64,000 nucleotides of DNA from Chitinophaga lutea (GCF_003813775.1 NZ_RPDH01000002.1:372001-436000), one strand, 5' to 3'; numbered from the stretch's first letter, positions 18,508-28,157 are shown. Notes: a model not told the origin generated them from the letters alone. Translations and numbers: made by a program.

Positions 18508-19371
18508 TTACTGATTCCGGAAAACACTTGGAGAAATACCTGTTTCCTTTTTGAAAAACGTGGCGAAGTAGGAGGGATATTCAAACCCCAGGCTGAAGGC
18601 AATTTCACTTATACTTAGAGAGGTTGTTCTGAGTCTGTTCTTTGCTATCTGAACGATTAGCTGATGTATATGTTCTTGCGGCGAACGTCCTGTATAGTGC
18701 TTTATGAGGTCGCCGAAGTAATTGGAAGACAAATTGGCCATATCCGAAAAATAAGACACCGAGGGCATTTTTAGCGCATTCTTTTCATCATCATAGTATG
18801 CTTCGAGATTTTTATAAAAGTCAGCTACGGTAGTGTTATACAATTCTTCCCTTGTGTCAAATTGTCTGCTGTAAAACTTCTGAATATACAACAGGATAAG
18901 CGACGCATAGGAAATTACAATATCCTTGGAGAAATTTTCATTCCGGTCAAATTCTTTCAGGGCTTTTTGAAAAAGGTCAGTAATCGTTTTTTCTTCTTCT
19001 TTGGTTATGAATAGCGCCTCATGATTATTGTAGTATGTAAAGCTGTATTCTTTGGCGATTTTCCTGAACAGTCCCGCATCAATAAGGATATGATACCCTG
19101 ATATCTGGTGCTCTATATCCCATTGAAGGAAATCTCCCGGTTGGTCGAGATACACAAAAGCATCTGCCTGGTCGAGCATTGTCTGACCAAAATTCCTGGT
19201 TTTATCAAAGTTCAGTTTAATTGCAAGAAAGTAAAAACCAAGCTCTATGGGAGCGGATACTCTCCTCATCAGCTTTTGCTTCTGATATTCCACCAAATGG
19301 ATATGATTGTTCTTGTAACCGCTTATATTGGTGTATTCAAGAAAGTCCTTTATATTATATTTTTTCTTCAA
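18508..19371 (-). CDS. AraC-family transcriptional regulator
   Basis: Regulator of about 287 residues with an N-terminal cupin-like sensor part and a C-terminal AraC domain (MANLSSNYFGDLIKHYTGRSPQEHIHQLIVQ and ISEIAFSLGFEYPSYFATFFKKETGISPSVFR). No ATG exists near the N-terminus. TTG codons at 19392 and 19371 are possible; I choose 19371 because the 19392 codon overlaps a TAAATTTG -7 element (19390-19397). It lies 92 bases upstream of the Cys-hydrolase gene, its probable target. AT-rich like its neighbour. Confidence 0.82.
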   Translation of the reverse strand: MKKKYNIKDFLEYTNISGYKNNHIHLVEYQKQKLMRRVSAPIELGFYFLAIKLNFDKTRNFGQTMLDQADAFVYLDQPGDFLQWDIEHQISGYHILIDAGLFRKIAKEYSFTYYNNHEALFITKEEEKTITDLFQKALKEFDRNENFSKDIVISYASLILLYIQKFYSRQFDTREELYNTTVADFYKNLEAYYDDEKNALKMPSVSYFSDMANLSSNYFGDLIKHYTGRSPQEHIHQLIVQIAKNRLRTTSLSISEIAFSLGFEYPSYFATFFKKETGISPSVFRNQ

Positions 19372-19389
19372 AGTATTATCCGCTATCCA

Positions 19390-19397
19390 CAAATTTA
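19390..19397 (-). promoter_or_regulatory. -7 promoter element for the AraC gene (TAAATTTG, minus strand)
   Basis: CAAATTTA on the plus strand is TAAATTTG on the minus strand, an exact TAnnTTTG match 19 bases before the preferred TTG start at 19371. Confidence 0.45.
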
Positions 19398-19584
19398 AAA
19401 ATTAACAATGTTAGCTGCTTCAAGTTTTTACCTGAATGTTTTTAGTTTTTACTGCTTTACCGGCAATAGTCCGTCCGATTACCGGAAAAATCTTCCGAAA
19501 AAGTAAAATCCATACCAGCCCGTTAATTCTGTTCTATTTTTTGGTTGCACACTCACCGAACTTGCGGGTATAAAACCGCTGACC

Positions 19585-20037
19585 ATGAAGTGGATTACCC
19601 GTGAGCGGCCCAAAATCGACCGCATCGCCTGTCCGTGGCTGATTGCCCGGTTCATAGATCCGCAGGCGGAAATCATCTACGTGCCCGCGCCGGAGGTCAT
19701 CTCACGCGCTGCGGCGCTGCAGGCCATTCCATTTGATGTGCCGGATGTGGAATATACCCACTGCGGCGACGAGTGCACCTTCGATTATTTCCTCAGGAAG
19801 CACGCACTGGAAGATCCCGCCCTGCAGCAGCTGGCGGTAATCGTCAGGGCGGCCGATACCGACCGGTTCGGCCTGGCTCCGCAGGCGGCCGGGTTGTGGG
19901 CCATTTCCGCTGGGCTTTCCCATAACCACACCAACGATCATGAAATGCTGGAGATCGGCAGGAAGGTGTACGACGCCCTCTACAGCTGGGCCCGCTACCA
20001 ACAGGAGGAAAAACACACATGGCAGTACAAAAAATAA
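19585..20037 (+). CDS. chrB: ChrB-type chromate resistance protein (C-terminal domain form)
   Basis: The 150-residue product matches the conserved C-terminal ChrB domain alone: WITRERPKIDRIACPWLIARFIDP, the THCGDECTFDYF segment, and the HNHTNDHEMLEIGRKVYDALY end. In this family ChrB regulates or assists chromate efflux; the short form lacks the N-terminal part of full-length ChrB. It overlaps or abuts the chrA gene, and the pair is transcribed together. The conserved His and Cys are present, so it should be functional. Confidence 0.88.
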   Translation: MKWITRERPKIDRIACPWLIARFIDPQAEIIYVPAPEVISRAAALQAIPFDVPDVEYTHCGDECTFDYFLRKHALEDPALQQLAVIVRAADTDRFGLAPQAAGLWAISAGLSHNHTNDHEMLEIGRKVYDALYSWARYQQEEKHTWQYKK

Positions 20038-21215
20038 ACGGCATGGACAAAACCACACCCGCTTACTCGCTGCGGGACATCGTGATCTACTTCCTGAAAC
20101 TGGGCACCTGGGGCTTTGGTGGTCCTGTAGCGCTGGCAGGTTATATGCACCGCGACCTCGTGGAGCGCAAAGGCTGGATCAGCGAGGAAGACTACAGGGA
20201 AGGACTGGCGCTTGCCCAGCTGGCTCCCGGGCCGCTGGCCGCACAGCTCGGCATCTACATCGGCTACGTACACTATAAAGTGCCCGGCGCAACGCTGGCC
20301 GGCCTGGCATTCGTGCTACCGTCTTTCCTGATGGTGCTGGCGCTCGGCTATATATACACGTTATGGGAAGGCATCCCCTGGATGCAGGCCGTTTTCTATG
20401 GCGTAGGAGCGGCGGTGATCGGTATCATCGCCATGAGCGCCTACAAGCTCACCCGCAAGTCCATCGGCACGGATAAATGGCTGATCGGTATTTACCTGCT
20501 GTCGGCCATATATACAGTCTGGTACGAAACGGAAAATGTCTGGCTGTTCCTGGGTGCGGGCGTGCTGTACTGGCTCGTAAAATCGCCGCCGAAACGGTTC
20601 TGGCTGCCCGGCCGGGGAACTGCGCCGTCGCTGCTGTTGCTGCCGGCCTTGCAAAGCGCGGGCGCGACGGCATCCGGCGGCACGCTTTGGAAGATCCTGC
20701 TGTACTTCACCAAAGCCGGCGCTTTCGTGTTCGGCAGCGGGCTGGCGATCGTTCCTTTCCTGTACGGTGGTGTGGTGAAGGAATACGGCTGGCTGAATGA
20801 ACAGCAGTTCCTGGACGCGGTGGCGGTGGCGATGATCACGCCGGGGCCGGTGGTGATCACCGTGGGATTCATCGGGTTCCTGGTGGCGGGATTTCCCGGC
20901 GCCTGCGTGGCCGCCTTTGCAACATTCTTCCCCTGCTACCTGTTTACCGTATTACCGGCGCCTTATTTCCGCAAGTACGGGAAGCACCCCGGTATCAAGG
21001 CCTTTGTGGATGGCGTGACTGCCGCAGCCATCGGTGCCATCTCGGGCGCCGTGATCGTATTGGGCAAACGCTCCCTTACCGATGCATGGACCATCGGGCT
21101 GGCCCTGGTGACGGCACTGGTGCTTTACCGCTTCAAGAAAATCCCCGAGCCGCTGATTATCCTGCTCGCAGCCGTGATCGGTATACTATTGAAAACGATT
21201 AAAGGAGCACTGTAG
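20019..21215 (+). CDS. chrA: ChrA-family chromate efflux transporter
   Basis: Inner-membrane chromate exporter of the long, duplicated CHR type, 398 residues with about 11-12 membrane spans. Both halves carry the CHR signature: FLKLGTWGFGGPVALAGYMHRDLVERKGW with GLALAQLAPGPLAAQLG in the first, and FTKAGAFVFGSGLAIVPFL with DAVAVAMITPGPVVITVGFIG in the second. The ATG at 20019 overlaps the chrB stop by 19 bases; an ATG at 20043, 5 bases after the chrB stop, would also suit. chrB and chrA form a complete two-gene chromate resistance unit. Confidence 0.93.
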   Translation: MAVQKINGMDKTTPAYSLRDIVIYFLKLGTWGFGGPVALAGYMHRDLVERKGWISEEDYREGLALAQLAPGPLAAQLGIYIGYVHYKVPGATLAGLAFVLPSFLMVLALGYIYTLWEGIPWMQAVFYGVGAAVIGIIAMSAYKLTRKSIGTDKWLIGIYLLSAIYTVWYETENVWLFLGAGVLYWLVKSPPKRFWLPGRGTAPSLLLLPALQSAGATASGGTLWKILLYFTKAGAFVFGSGLAIVPFLYGGVVKEYGWLNEQQFLDAVAVAMITPGPVVITVGFIGFLVAGFPGACVAAFATFFPCYLFTVLPAPYFRKYGKHPGIKAFVDGVTAAAIGAISGAVIVLGKRSLTDAWTIGLALVTALVLYRFKKIPEPLIILLAAVIGILLKTIKGAL

Positions 21216-21229
21216 AATGACTTCATACA

Positions 21230-21427
21230 ATGTACATTTTCCCATATAAATGGAGCGTGGCGTACGATAGAGTCCTCCAATACAGAGAGTACACGGCTTT
21301 TGAGGTGGACGGTGAGGAATTTAATATTTCGCCGCTAGACGAAGATAAAACATTTTGTGTAGCAGATTTTACTTCTATCGCTCAACCAAATTTTAAAGTA
21401 AAGGCGACACCTCCTTCCAGGAAATAA
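21230..21427 (+). CDS. Small hypothetical protein or gene remnant
   Basis: Not recognised. A 65-residue frame begins 14 bases after chrA. Composition is protein-like (YREYTAFEVDGEEFNISPL), but it has no known domain, and it may be the remains of a longer gene. AT content rises sharply here, marking the end of the chr unit. Confidence 0.3.
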   Translation: MYIFPYKWSVAYDRVLQYREYTAFEVDGEEFNISPLDEDKTFCVADFTSIAQPNFKVKATPPSRK

Positions 21428-21552
21428 GTTATAAACAAAGACGAGGAAAAATACAATTCTTAATATAGAGGTATTCTCTCATTCCTTACAATCTTCAACC
21501 AACTTATACGGAATAATTCGTGAAAACCGTGCTACTACACGATCTTAAACGA

Positions 21553-21580
21553 ACAGAGGAGCGATTGCTCGCTCCTCTGT
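21553..21580 (-). terminator. Perfect 12-bp hairpin
   Basis: ACAGAGGAGCGA (21553-21564) pairs perfectly with TCGCTCCTCTGT (21569-21580) around TTGC. It sits downstream of the minus-strand permease operon and directly beside the tRNA-end-like motif, the same arrangement as the tRNA-Lys and its hairpin at 30.75-30.86 kb. The T-run is weak. Confidence 0.5.
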
Positions 21581-21595
21581 GATCCCGCTGGGATC
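21579..21595 (-). other. tRNA-Lys 3'-end-like scar (candidate attachment site)
   Basis: GTGATCCCGCTGGGA (21579-21593) is identical to 30790-30804, the 3' acceptor and T-stem end of the intact tRNA-Lys plus two flanking bases, on the same strand. No other part of a tRNA is present. Integrating elements commonly duplicate a tRNA 3' end, so this may be a remnant attachment site. The 15-base length leaves room for chance. Confidence 0.35.
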
Positions 21596-21830
21596 TTGAC
21601 AACTCCAGCGAAACACCCGCCACGAGTTGAATGTTATATGTTGACAGGCGCCCGCATCAACCGGTGACTCAACGAGGTGAGACTGTAACTCTTTCAGTTC
21701 GTGAAAGACGGCAGGCGAAGCCGGGACGATACCTTTCCCGTTAAGGTATGATGTTGCGAATAGTCCTTTCCTGAGAATGCAGCTATCATCGGCAGTAAAA
21801 GGCAGTGTTTCGCATGCGGCCGTATTATGG

Positions 21831-23180
21831 TTACTTTGCTTCATTTTTGTTGAAAATAAGAATGCCTGCCGCGCCCAGCATTGTCACGAATATGATAAAA
21901 GGCATTACTAACAAGGCCCATTTAACGGGGTTTGCCGGTTGGAAATATTGTGGAACGTGTTGAGCCCAGTTTTCCCCAATCACGGCGCTGTCACCGAATA
22001 TTTTCGGGAAGAAGTGCAGCTTCTTGTTTTCATGGAACACGGCAGTGCTGTCCAGGTAATGCAGGTGTTGTTCCAGCCCGGTGCCGGCTATGCCGGTAAA
22101 CTGCAACTGCGCGTGCATGGGTGGGAAGAACAGTGCCGTTGTGCCGGCAGACTGCTGACGCTGCCGGAGTTTGCGCTGCATTGCTTCACTGTCTGGAGCG
22201 GATTCATCGTCGCCGAGCTGCTGCATGGCATAGTACCACATGTAGTTGAATTTCGGGCTGTTCCATACATAATTCCTGAATTGCGGATAGTGCCCGAAAA
22301 ATGCCTGCATTGTACTGTCTGCATTTTTGTCCCATTTGGTATGATAACCGTCCCGCTGCTTAATAAAGGTGCTGTAAGCCTCTTTAACCGGGTAGCGTAC
22401 CGTCAGGTAATTATTGATAATGGCCGGCACCAGCAGGCAGAGCATTACCCAGGTACACAGCAGCAACAATGCGCTAACGCTGCTGCTACGGCGAAGGGCT
22501 ATTACCAGGAAGCTGACTGCAAACCAGCAAAGGATATACAGTACGGCGGTGACAATGTAAGCCGCCAAACGTTCGCTCGGCGGCAATCCGATGATCAGGA
22601 TCGCCAGTGCAAGCAGGGTGAATAGGAGCGCCAGCACAACGATCAGCCTGATACCGAGTTTCTGGAGAATAAACCTTAAGGGTTGATTCACCTGCACTTT
22701 CACGAGCGGCCAGGTGCCAAGCTCGCTTTCCTGCGACAGCACGTTGAAGTTGAAAGCTATGATCAGCAGGGGAAAGAAGAACAGGATTACAAAGCTCAGG
22801 TCGAGGTTACCGGTCAGCTGATTATAGGGATTGTACAGGCCGGTATCGTATCGCTGTCCTTCCAGACCGCGGATGGTCAGGTATTGTATGGAAGAATTCA
22901 CATCCTGTTGCCCGATGGCCAGTGCCGTAACAGGATCTGGCGGGTTGATGTAGGCAAACCGGAGGTAATACATTAGCAGGCCGAATTGGTCCTGTACGTA
23001 CTCGACATTCCGTTCGATCTGCTCTTTTTGGAGCTGCGTCACCGCTTCAATGGCCGCCTGTTGCTTTTCAAGGAACTGTTTGCCAATGAATATACTGACA
23101 ATGCCAACAAGCAGGAAAAGTACCAAAGCGATGATGACCGACCTGCTGCGTATAAAATTCCTAAATGCTAAACGATACAT
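21831..23180 (-). CDS. ABC-2 type permease (DUF3526-like), 449 aa
   Basis: Inner-membrane permease with one N-terminal helix (about 15-33), a long extracytoplasmic domain, a block of helices in the middle (about 125-260) and a last helix near the C-terminus (LLVMPFIIFVTMLGAAGILIF). This pattern, with the LSQESELGTWPLVKVQ segment after the second helix, is that of DUF3526-type ABC-2 permeases. It starts 3 bases after the stop of a second permease of the same kind and is the last gene of a four-gene block with an ABC ATPase and a siderophore-type receptor. The two permeases probably form a heterodimer. Confidence 0.82.
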   Translation of the reverse strand: MYRLAFRNFIRSRSVIIALVLFLLVGIVSIFIGKQFLEKQQAAIEAVTQLQKEQIERNVEYVQDQFGLLMYYLRFAYINPPDPVTALAIGQQDVNSSIQYLTIRGLEGQRYDTGLYNPYNQLTGNLDLSFVILFFFPLLIIAFNFNVLSQESELGTWPLVKVQVNQPLRFILQKLGIRLIVVLALLFTLLALAILIIGLPPSERLAAYIVTAVLYILCWFAVSFLVIALRRSSSVSALLLLCTWVMLCLLVPAIINNYLTVRYPVKEAYSTFIKQRDGYHTKWDKNADSTMQAFFGHYPQFRNYVWNSPKFNYMWYYAMQQLGDDESAPDSEAMQRKLRQRQQSAGTTALFFPPMHAQLQFTGIAGTGLEQHLHYLDSTAVFHENKKLHFFPKIFGDSAVIGENWAQHVPQYFQPANPVKWALLVMPFIIFVTMLGAAGILIFNKNEAK

Positions 23181-23183
23181 ATT

Positions 23184-24653
23184 TTAAAGTGCTTTAGCTT
23201 TTCCAGCGGTGAAATAAATAAGGGCAAAGGACAGGACGAGCCAAGCCAACATAGCGGAAATAGCCAGTTTCTCCTGTTGCACCACGGCAGGCACCGGCTG
23301 AAAGCCTTGCCTGAAGTCTGCGAACGCAGTCCAGTGCTCTCGTCCGAGGCTATGCGACTGCCCATCCTTTGCCGGCCTGGTGTTGCTGATGTGTTTTATC
23401 TGGAGCCCGTTCATGGTTTGCGCCAGCTTATACCGGTATGCTTCCGTCTCGTTCTGGAATTTGCGGTAGGCCTTGAAGTCCGTACCGCTAAGCGCCATGC
23501 TGATGTTTTTAATGCCGGAAACGGGATTGATGAACGAGGAGTAGTTGCTCAGGTCGTTTTGCCGTTCAAAAAGACCGTAGAGCGCCTGAAGGTGGTTGTT
23601 ATATACTTCCGCGCTCATCCGTTCGCCTTCCTGCATCTGGAAGCCGCTGTAGTTGAAAGACAGCTGCTGCACTGAATCTGCCTTGTTCGCTTTCAGCACC
23701 GAATCTTTTAATCGTTTAAAGTGAGGGTCATTGGGATTATGACTGTCCCCGATCCTTAGAATGTCCTTTTCCACAGCGGCATCGAACTCGATCTTGCAGG
23801 GAGCGGGATGCAAAGCGCTGCCGATAGCCTGGAGTGTTTTCGGTAATACTACCGCCATCAGCAGCCAGATACCCAGCAGCTTCAGCAAGGCTGCCCGGCT
23901 GTTGTTACTGCCTGTGGAAATGCAAATGGTCACCACGCTCACCAGCCACAAAAAAACAAGGATGCCCAGTAAAATGCATATACCCCGTATAAATACATGT
24001 CCGTCTTCCGGCAAAGAAGCCTGCAGTAAAAGCTGCGCGCCGGTTGCCAGTAATACCGGCAGCAGGAAAAGTAGCGCCAATATGAACAGACCCAGGATGT
24101 TGCCCAGAATAATCGACCGGAAACCCGCGCCCTGGCTCAGCAGTATTTTCAATGTTCCATTCTCTCTTTGCTGCGCCACCGCATTGAAGCCGAGGAAGAA
24201 GAGCATCAGCGGCAGCACGATCTGTGTGAGCATAGACAGGCTGATCTCTCCAAACCGCAGCAGTCCGGTACTGAACCCGGCTTCACTGAAGTTGATAGTG
24301 TTTTGTTTATGCGCTTCGAGGAATACTGCGTTACCGATATAGCTTTCCATTCCATAGTCGAACATGCTCAGGGGATGTTTCTGCCGGAAGGCGAAGGTTC
24401 CGAAATGCGCCATGCGGTGCGGGTGCTTATCCGGGTTGGCCTCCCAGCTTTGCCTTGCCTGCTGCTGGAATTGCTGCCGCATCGCATTCTGGACGGTATA
24501 GGTCTGGTAGCCGGTTACTGCGGCATACAGTACCAGCAGCACCCACACCAGGTAAACCGCGGCCAATGCCCTGTTTCGGATGATGACCTTTAAAAAGTGA
24601 CCGGCTATGATTTTTGTTTGTTTCATCTTTTTACTGATTTCAATTTGCTTCAT
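23184..24653 (-). CDS. ABC-2 type permease (DUF3526-like), 489 aa
   Basis: Partner permease with the same topology: first helix about 25-45, a large extracytoplasmic part, the conserved FLGFNAVAQQRENGTLKILLSQGA stretch and a final C-terminal helix. The ATG at 24653 lies 15 bases after the receptor stop; an internal ATG at 24626 would give 480 residues and is equally possible, while a GTG at 24668 is less likely. Tight spacing on both sides argues for one transcript with the receptor and the 449-aa permease. Confidence 0.82.
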   Translation of the reverse strand: MKQIEISKKMKQTKIIAGHFLKVIIRNRALAAVYLVWVLLVLYAAVTGYQTYTVQNAMRQQFQQQARQSWEANPDKHPHRMAHFGTFAFRQKHPLSMFDYGMESYIGNAVFLEAHKQNTINFSEAGFSTGLLRFGEISLSMLTQIVLPLMLFFLGFNAVAQQRENGTLKILLSQGAGFRSIILGNILGLFILALLFLLPVLLATGAQLLLQASLPEDGHVFIRGICILLGILVFLWLVSVVTICISTGSNNSRAALLKLLGIWLLMAVVLPKTLQAIGSALHPAPCKIEFDAAVEKDILRIGDSHNPNDPHFKRLKDSVLKANKADSVQQLSFNYSGFQMQEGERMSAEVYNNHLQALYGLFERQNDLSNYSSFINPVSGIKNISMALSGTDFKAYRKFQNETEAYRYKLAQTMNGLQIKHISNTRPAKDGQSHSLGREHWTAFADFRQGFQPVPAVVQQEKLAISAMLAWLVLSFALIYFTAGKAKAL

Positions 24654-24668
24654 ACAACCAGATTGCAC

Positions 24669-27161
24669 CTAGAAGGTGTAGGTGGCTGTCAGCATCGCAC
24701 TTCTCGGCGCGCCGGGGAACAGCCGCTGGTAGTTCTGCGCGCCTATCCAATAGGTTTCGCTCAGCATGTTATTGACATTTACCGCTATCTGCATATTGCT
24801 TTTACCCGGCGTATAATAGAGGGCCAGGTCCAGCAGGGTGTAGGCGGGTGTCGTGAAAGACCTGTCGAACCAGGGAACCCGGTTGCCGTTGTGCTGCAGC
24901 CCTGCCCCGACGCCGAGATCTTTCAGCAAGCCGCCGGTGCTGAAGTTGTAGCGCGTCCAGAGGTTCGCGCTGTTATAAGGAGTATTCTGCTTACGGGCGC
25001 CTTTGAGCGTCGGGTTATTGTCTTCAACGATCCTGGCGTCTATGTAACTGTATGATGCAAACACCTGCCAGCCGGGCAGCAGGTGCCCGGTAAGGTCTAT
25101 TTCAAATCCCCGGCTGCGCTCCGCCCCACGAGTGATCATGGAATCAGGGAATGCCGGGAGATTGGCGTTCATCAGCAGGTTTTGCTGATTGATCTCATAT
25201 ACTGCAGCGTTGACGCTCAGCCTGCCCTTCCACAAGGTGGCCTTCATGCCGAACTCTTTCAGGTCACTGACAAGCGGTTTAAACCGGGAAGCGGACTGAT
25301 CCGTCCAGAAATAGCTGCCGGTGCCGGGCAGCAGCGTAACGGTATTGCTCTGCGGCTGATACCCTTCCAGGTAAGTGCCGTAAACATTTACCTGCTTCGT
25401 GACCGCATAGGTAACGCCGATGCGCGGCAACAGCTTGCTGTTGGTGAAAGAAAGTTCTCTCGGCGCTTTATAATTGGTGACGTCTTCAAACCACTCCTGC
25501 CGCAGGCCCAGTAACACGATCAGCTTATTCCAGCGGAACTGTTCCTGCACATACAAAGCGTTTGTGGTGGTCAGCGCCGCGGGGATCGCCACACGGGCAT
25601 TCATACTGTAATCGCTGATGTTCCGGATGGTGTACGATGGGTTATTAAGGTCAAAATGGCTCACATTGGGTTTGGGCAGTACCGTGCCGTTGTAGGTGAT
25701 CGTCTGGTAATTGGCGGCATTTGCCGGCACAAAGGAGCCAATCACCGTGCCGTCTTTTAGCAGGAATCCCCTGGCCGAGTTCTGGCCCCCGCCTTTCATT
25801 TTGCGCCAGCTGCTGAGATCGTATCCAGCAAGGAACTCATGCCTGGATGCGCCGGTGAAAAACCGGAAATTGAAATACATATTGAGATTATCCGTGTTCC
25901 AGTTTTGCTGCCTTTGCACAAACTGCATTCCTACGAGGGAGGGAACCGGTTCATTATTGATATTGCGTGCATAGGCGTTGGTGGTCCTGTGTTCCTGGAG
26001 ATCTTCCTGCCATGTTTGTTTCATGTAGGCCACATTGAGGCTGACCGCTTCGCTGAGTTTGTGCGACAGGCTGCTGGTAATGATGAGCTCCTTCGACCTG
26101 AAAAAATCGCTGGCCGCACCGAGGTTGAGGCTGGCAGGCGTGCTCCGGAGATCGGTTTTCCCGGCAACGGCGCCGAAGATAGGCTGGCCCCTGTCGAGGT
26201 TCCCCTCCATGTCGCTGTAAATGATCTCCACGTTCACAGCAGTCTTATCATTGGGAATGTAGGTAAAGGAAGGAGATACCAGCAAGGCATTATTCCGCAC
26301 AAGGTCGCGGTAGCTTTGCGCCCGCTGGTACGCGCCATTGAGCCGGTAAAGCAATGTCTTTTCTTTATTGAGCGGACCGGTGAAATCCAGCGCCCCCCGG
26401 ATGGTGCTGAAGCTGCCTGTGCTCAGGCTGATCTCTTTCCTGTTGAAGGCCAGCGGCTTTTTGGTCACCAGGTTGATGCTCCCGCCAGGGTCAACGCTGG
26501 CAAAAGTGGCGCTGGCCGGCCCTTTTAACACTTCAACCCTTTCGATATTGGCGGTGAGTGGCTGCAGGAAGTAGTATTGCCGTGTACGCATGCCGTTGAT
26601 GATCTGTCCTTCTTCATTTTGACTGATGCCCCGGATGGAATACTGGTTATAAAAACTGGATGGGATCACGCCCGGAATAACTTTCACTGCGTCCGCAAGT
26701 TGAAACGCCTGCCTGTCTTTGATGATCTCCTTGGTAACGGTGCCGATGGACTGTGGCAATTCCATATTAAGAATGGCGGTGCGGGTGGCGCTGAAGCTGT
26801 AGTCGCTGTTGTATTTTTTCACGGAACGCCCCAATACTTCCACGGCCTGCAATTGGGCGGATTTCGACAACAGCATTACGTTATACTCCGCGTTTTGGGA
26901 TATTGACAGCCATTCGTGGGCCGGTTCGTGCCCGATGGCGGATATCGTTACTTCAACTTTGCCGGCGGCCAGGTTGCTGACGGCGTAGTACCCCGTGCTG
27001 TCTGTTACCGCAGCCTGGGTACCCGATTTTTGACGGAAAGTGACAGACGCGCCGCCAACCGGTTGATTACTTTCATTTTTTATCAGCCCTTTCAGCGAAT
27101 GCTGGCTGAAACCAGATGAATAAATGGTGAGAAACAGGAACAGGAGTAAAAATTGTTTCAT
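24669..27161 (-). CDS. TonB-dependent siderophore-type receptor
   Basis: Outer-membrane import channel of 830 residues. A signal peptide (MKQFLLLFLFLTIYSSGFSQ) is followed by a carboxypeptidase-like domain (GLIKNESNQPVGGASVTF), a plug with the siderophore-receptor pattern (QYSIRGISQNEEGQIINGMR, then RVEVLKGPASATFASVDPGG with SINLVTKKP), and a barrel ending in LTATYTF. Plug and barrel match the siderophore-receptor group (FhuA/FoxA-like). The ATG at 27161 is preferred to 27185 because it begins the signal peptide. The gene lies between the ABC ATPase and the two permeases, an uncommon order that ties receptor and exporter-like permeases into one unit. Confidence 0.92.
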   Translation of the reverse strand: MKQFLLLFLFLTIYSSGFSQHSLKGLIKNESNQPVGGASVTFRQKSGTQAAVTDSTGYYAVSNLAAGKVEVTISAIGHEPAHEWLSISQNAEYNVMLLSKSAQLQAVEVLGRSVKKYNSDYSFSATRTAILNMELPQSIGTVTKEIIKDRQAFQLADAVKVIPGVIPSSFYNQYSIRGISQNEEGQIINGMRTRQYYFLQPLTANIERVEVLKGPASATFASVDPGGSINLVTKKPLAFNRKEISLSTGSFSTIRGALDFTGPLNKEKTLLYRLNGAYQRAQSYRDLVRNNALLVSPSFTYIPNDKTAVNVEIIYSDMEGNLDRGQPIFGAVAGKTDLRSTPASLNLGAASDFFRSKELIITSSLSHKLSEAVSLNVAYMKQTWQEDLQEHRTTNAYARNINNEPVPSLVGMQFVQRQQNWNTDNLNMYFNFRFFTGASRHEFLAGYDLSSWRKMKGGGQNSARGFLLKDGTVIGSFVPANAANYQTITYNGTVLPKPNVSHFDLNNPSYTIRNISDYSMNARVAIPAALTTTNALYVQEQFRWNKLIVLLGLRQEWFEDVTNYKAPRELSFTNSKLLPRIGVTYAVTKQVNVYGTYLEGYQPQSNTVTLLPGTGSYFWTDQSASRFKPLVSDLKEFGMKATLWKGRLSVNAAVYEINQQNLLMNANLPAFPDSMITRGAERSRGFEIDLTGHLLPGWQVFASYSYIDARIVEDNNPTLKGARKQNTPYNSANLWTRYNFSTGGLLKDLGVGAGLQHNGNRVPWFDRSFTTPAYTLLDLALYYTPGKSNMQIAVNVNNMLSETYWIGAQNYQRLFPGAPRSAMLTATYTF

Positions 27162-27268
27162 TGGTTTGAATTGAAGATTTGCCACGATGGTTCATGGTGT
27201 TGATGCAACCGTTACCGGATGGGTAACGGTTTTGGCATCGGTCATACTTTTTCGGGTATAAATACCCG

Positions 27269-27973
27269 TCAGATGGTTTCCAGATAAAGCTGTTGCAATT
27301 CAATTGCTGAAATGCCGCTGGTACTAACGGTATGCACAAGGCTTCCCTGCTTCATGATCCCGATACGGGTGCCAACATTGACCGCGTTAAAAATATCGTG
27401 TGTAGCCATGAAGATGGTTTTTCCATCCGCGGCAAGTTCTTTGCAGATGGCGGTGAACTCTGCTGTGGCCTTGGGATCAAGGCCGCTGGTGGGCTCGTCC
27501 ATAAAGATCACATCCGCATTTTTAGAAAGTGCGATGGCAATCCCTACTTTTTGACGCATTCCTTTACTGTAAGCGGCCAACCGCTTGTTATGCGCTTCTG
27601 TTTGCAAGCCGGCTTTGTTCAGGAAAGCTGCCAGAGCCACGCTGGAATACGTAAAGCCAGCCAGGCGGCTGAAGAAGTCGAGGTTTTCCAGGCCGCTCAG
27701 GTTACCGTAAAGCTGCACCACTTCCGGAATGTAGGCGATCATCTGTTTTGCCGCGCTGCTATTAGGCGTTACTTCAACCCCTTTGATCAGCGCTTTTCCA
27801 CCGCTGGCTTCCAGGAAGCCAAGGAACAGGTTGATGGTGGTGGTTTTACCCGCTCCGTTTTGCCCAAGCAGGCAGAATATTTCACCGGCATGGATGCTCA
27901 ACGAAAGTTCCCTGAGCGCCGTGTACTGCTGATAGGTTTTAGTAAGGTTTACAGCTTCTAATACTACAGACAT
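27269..27973 (-). CDS. ABC transporter ATP-binding protein
   Basis: ATPase subunit of 234 residues for the two ABC-2 permeases encoded downstream. Walker A is GQNGAGKTT, the signature motif is YSKGMRQKVGIA, Walker B is VIFMDEPTSGLDP and the switch histidine is in MATHD. The KGMRQK signature is typical of the CcmA/NatA-like branch that pairs with ABC-2 permeases. The siderophore-type receptor begins 107 bases downstream on the same strand. Confidence 0.93.
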   Translation of the reverse strand: MSVVLEAVNLTKTYQQYTALRELSLSIHAGEIFCLLGQNGAGKTTTINLFLGFLEASGGKALIKGVEVTPNSSAAKQMIAYIPEVVQLYGNLSGLENLDFFSRLAGFTYSSVALAAFLNKAGLQTEAHNKRLAAYSKGMRQKVGIAIALSKNADVIFMDEPTSGLDPKATAEFTAICKELAADGKTIFMATHDIFNAVNVGTRIGIMKQGSLVHTVSTSGISAIELQQLYLETI

Positions 27974-28083
27974 AAAATTGATTGGATATTTACAGGGTTA
28001 GTTCCTGCACACGGTAATACCGCAATCAAGCATACCGCAGCGGTAGCATGAAAGTCCTGTGCGCAGAAAAAATGCATATCGTG

Positions 28084-28140
28084 GAATGATAATTAATATT
28101 GATGCGCCATTGGCAGCCCTTCATTAATTAATAATCATTC
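28084..28140. promoter_or_regulatory. AT-rich inverted repeat, Fur-box-like
   Basis: GAATGATAATTAAT (28084-28097) and ATTAATAATCATTC (28127-28140) are inverted repeats with one mismatch, 29 bases apart, between the small Cys/His-rich gene and the ATPase gene. The repeated NATWAT-like units recall Fur boxes, which would fit iron control of the receptor operon. Confidence 0.4.
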
Positions 28141-28157
28141 AAAAAAGAGGAGGAAAA

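Larger units (their letters stand above)
21428..21830. other. Intergenic region (403 bp) with hairpin and tRNA-like end
   Basis: No supported gene. It holds the perfect hairpin at 21553-21580 and the tRNA-3'-end-like motif at 21579-21595. The remainder shows nothing recognisable. Confidence 0.5.
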
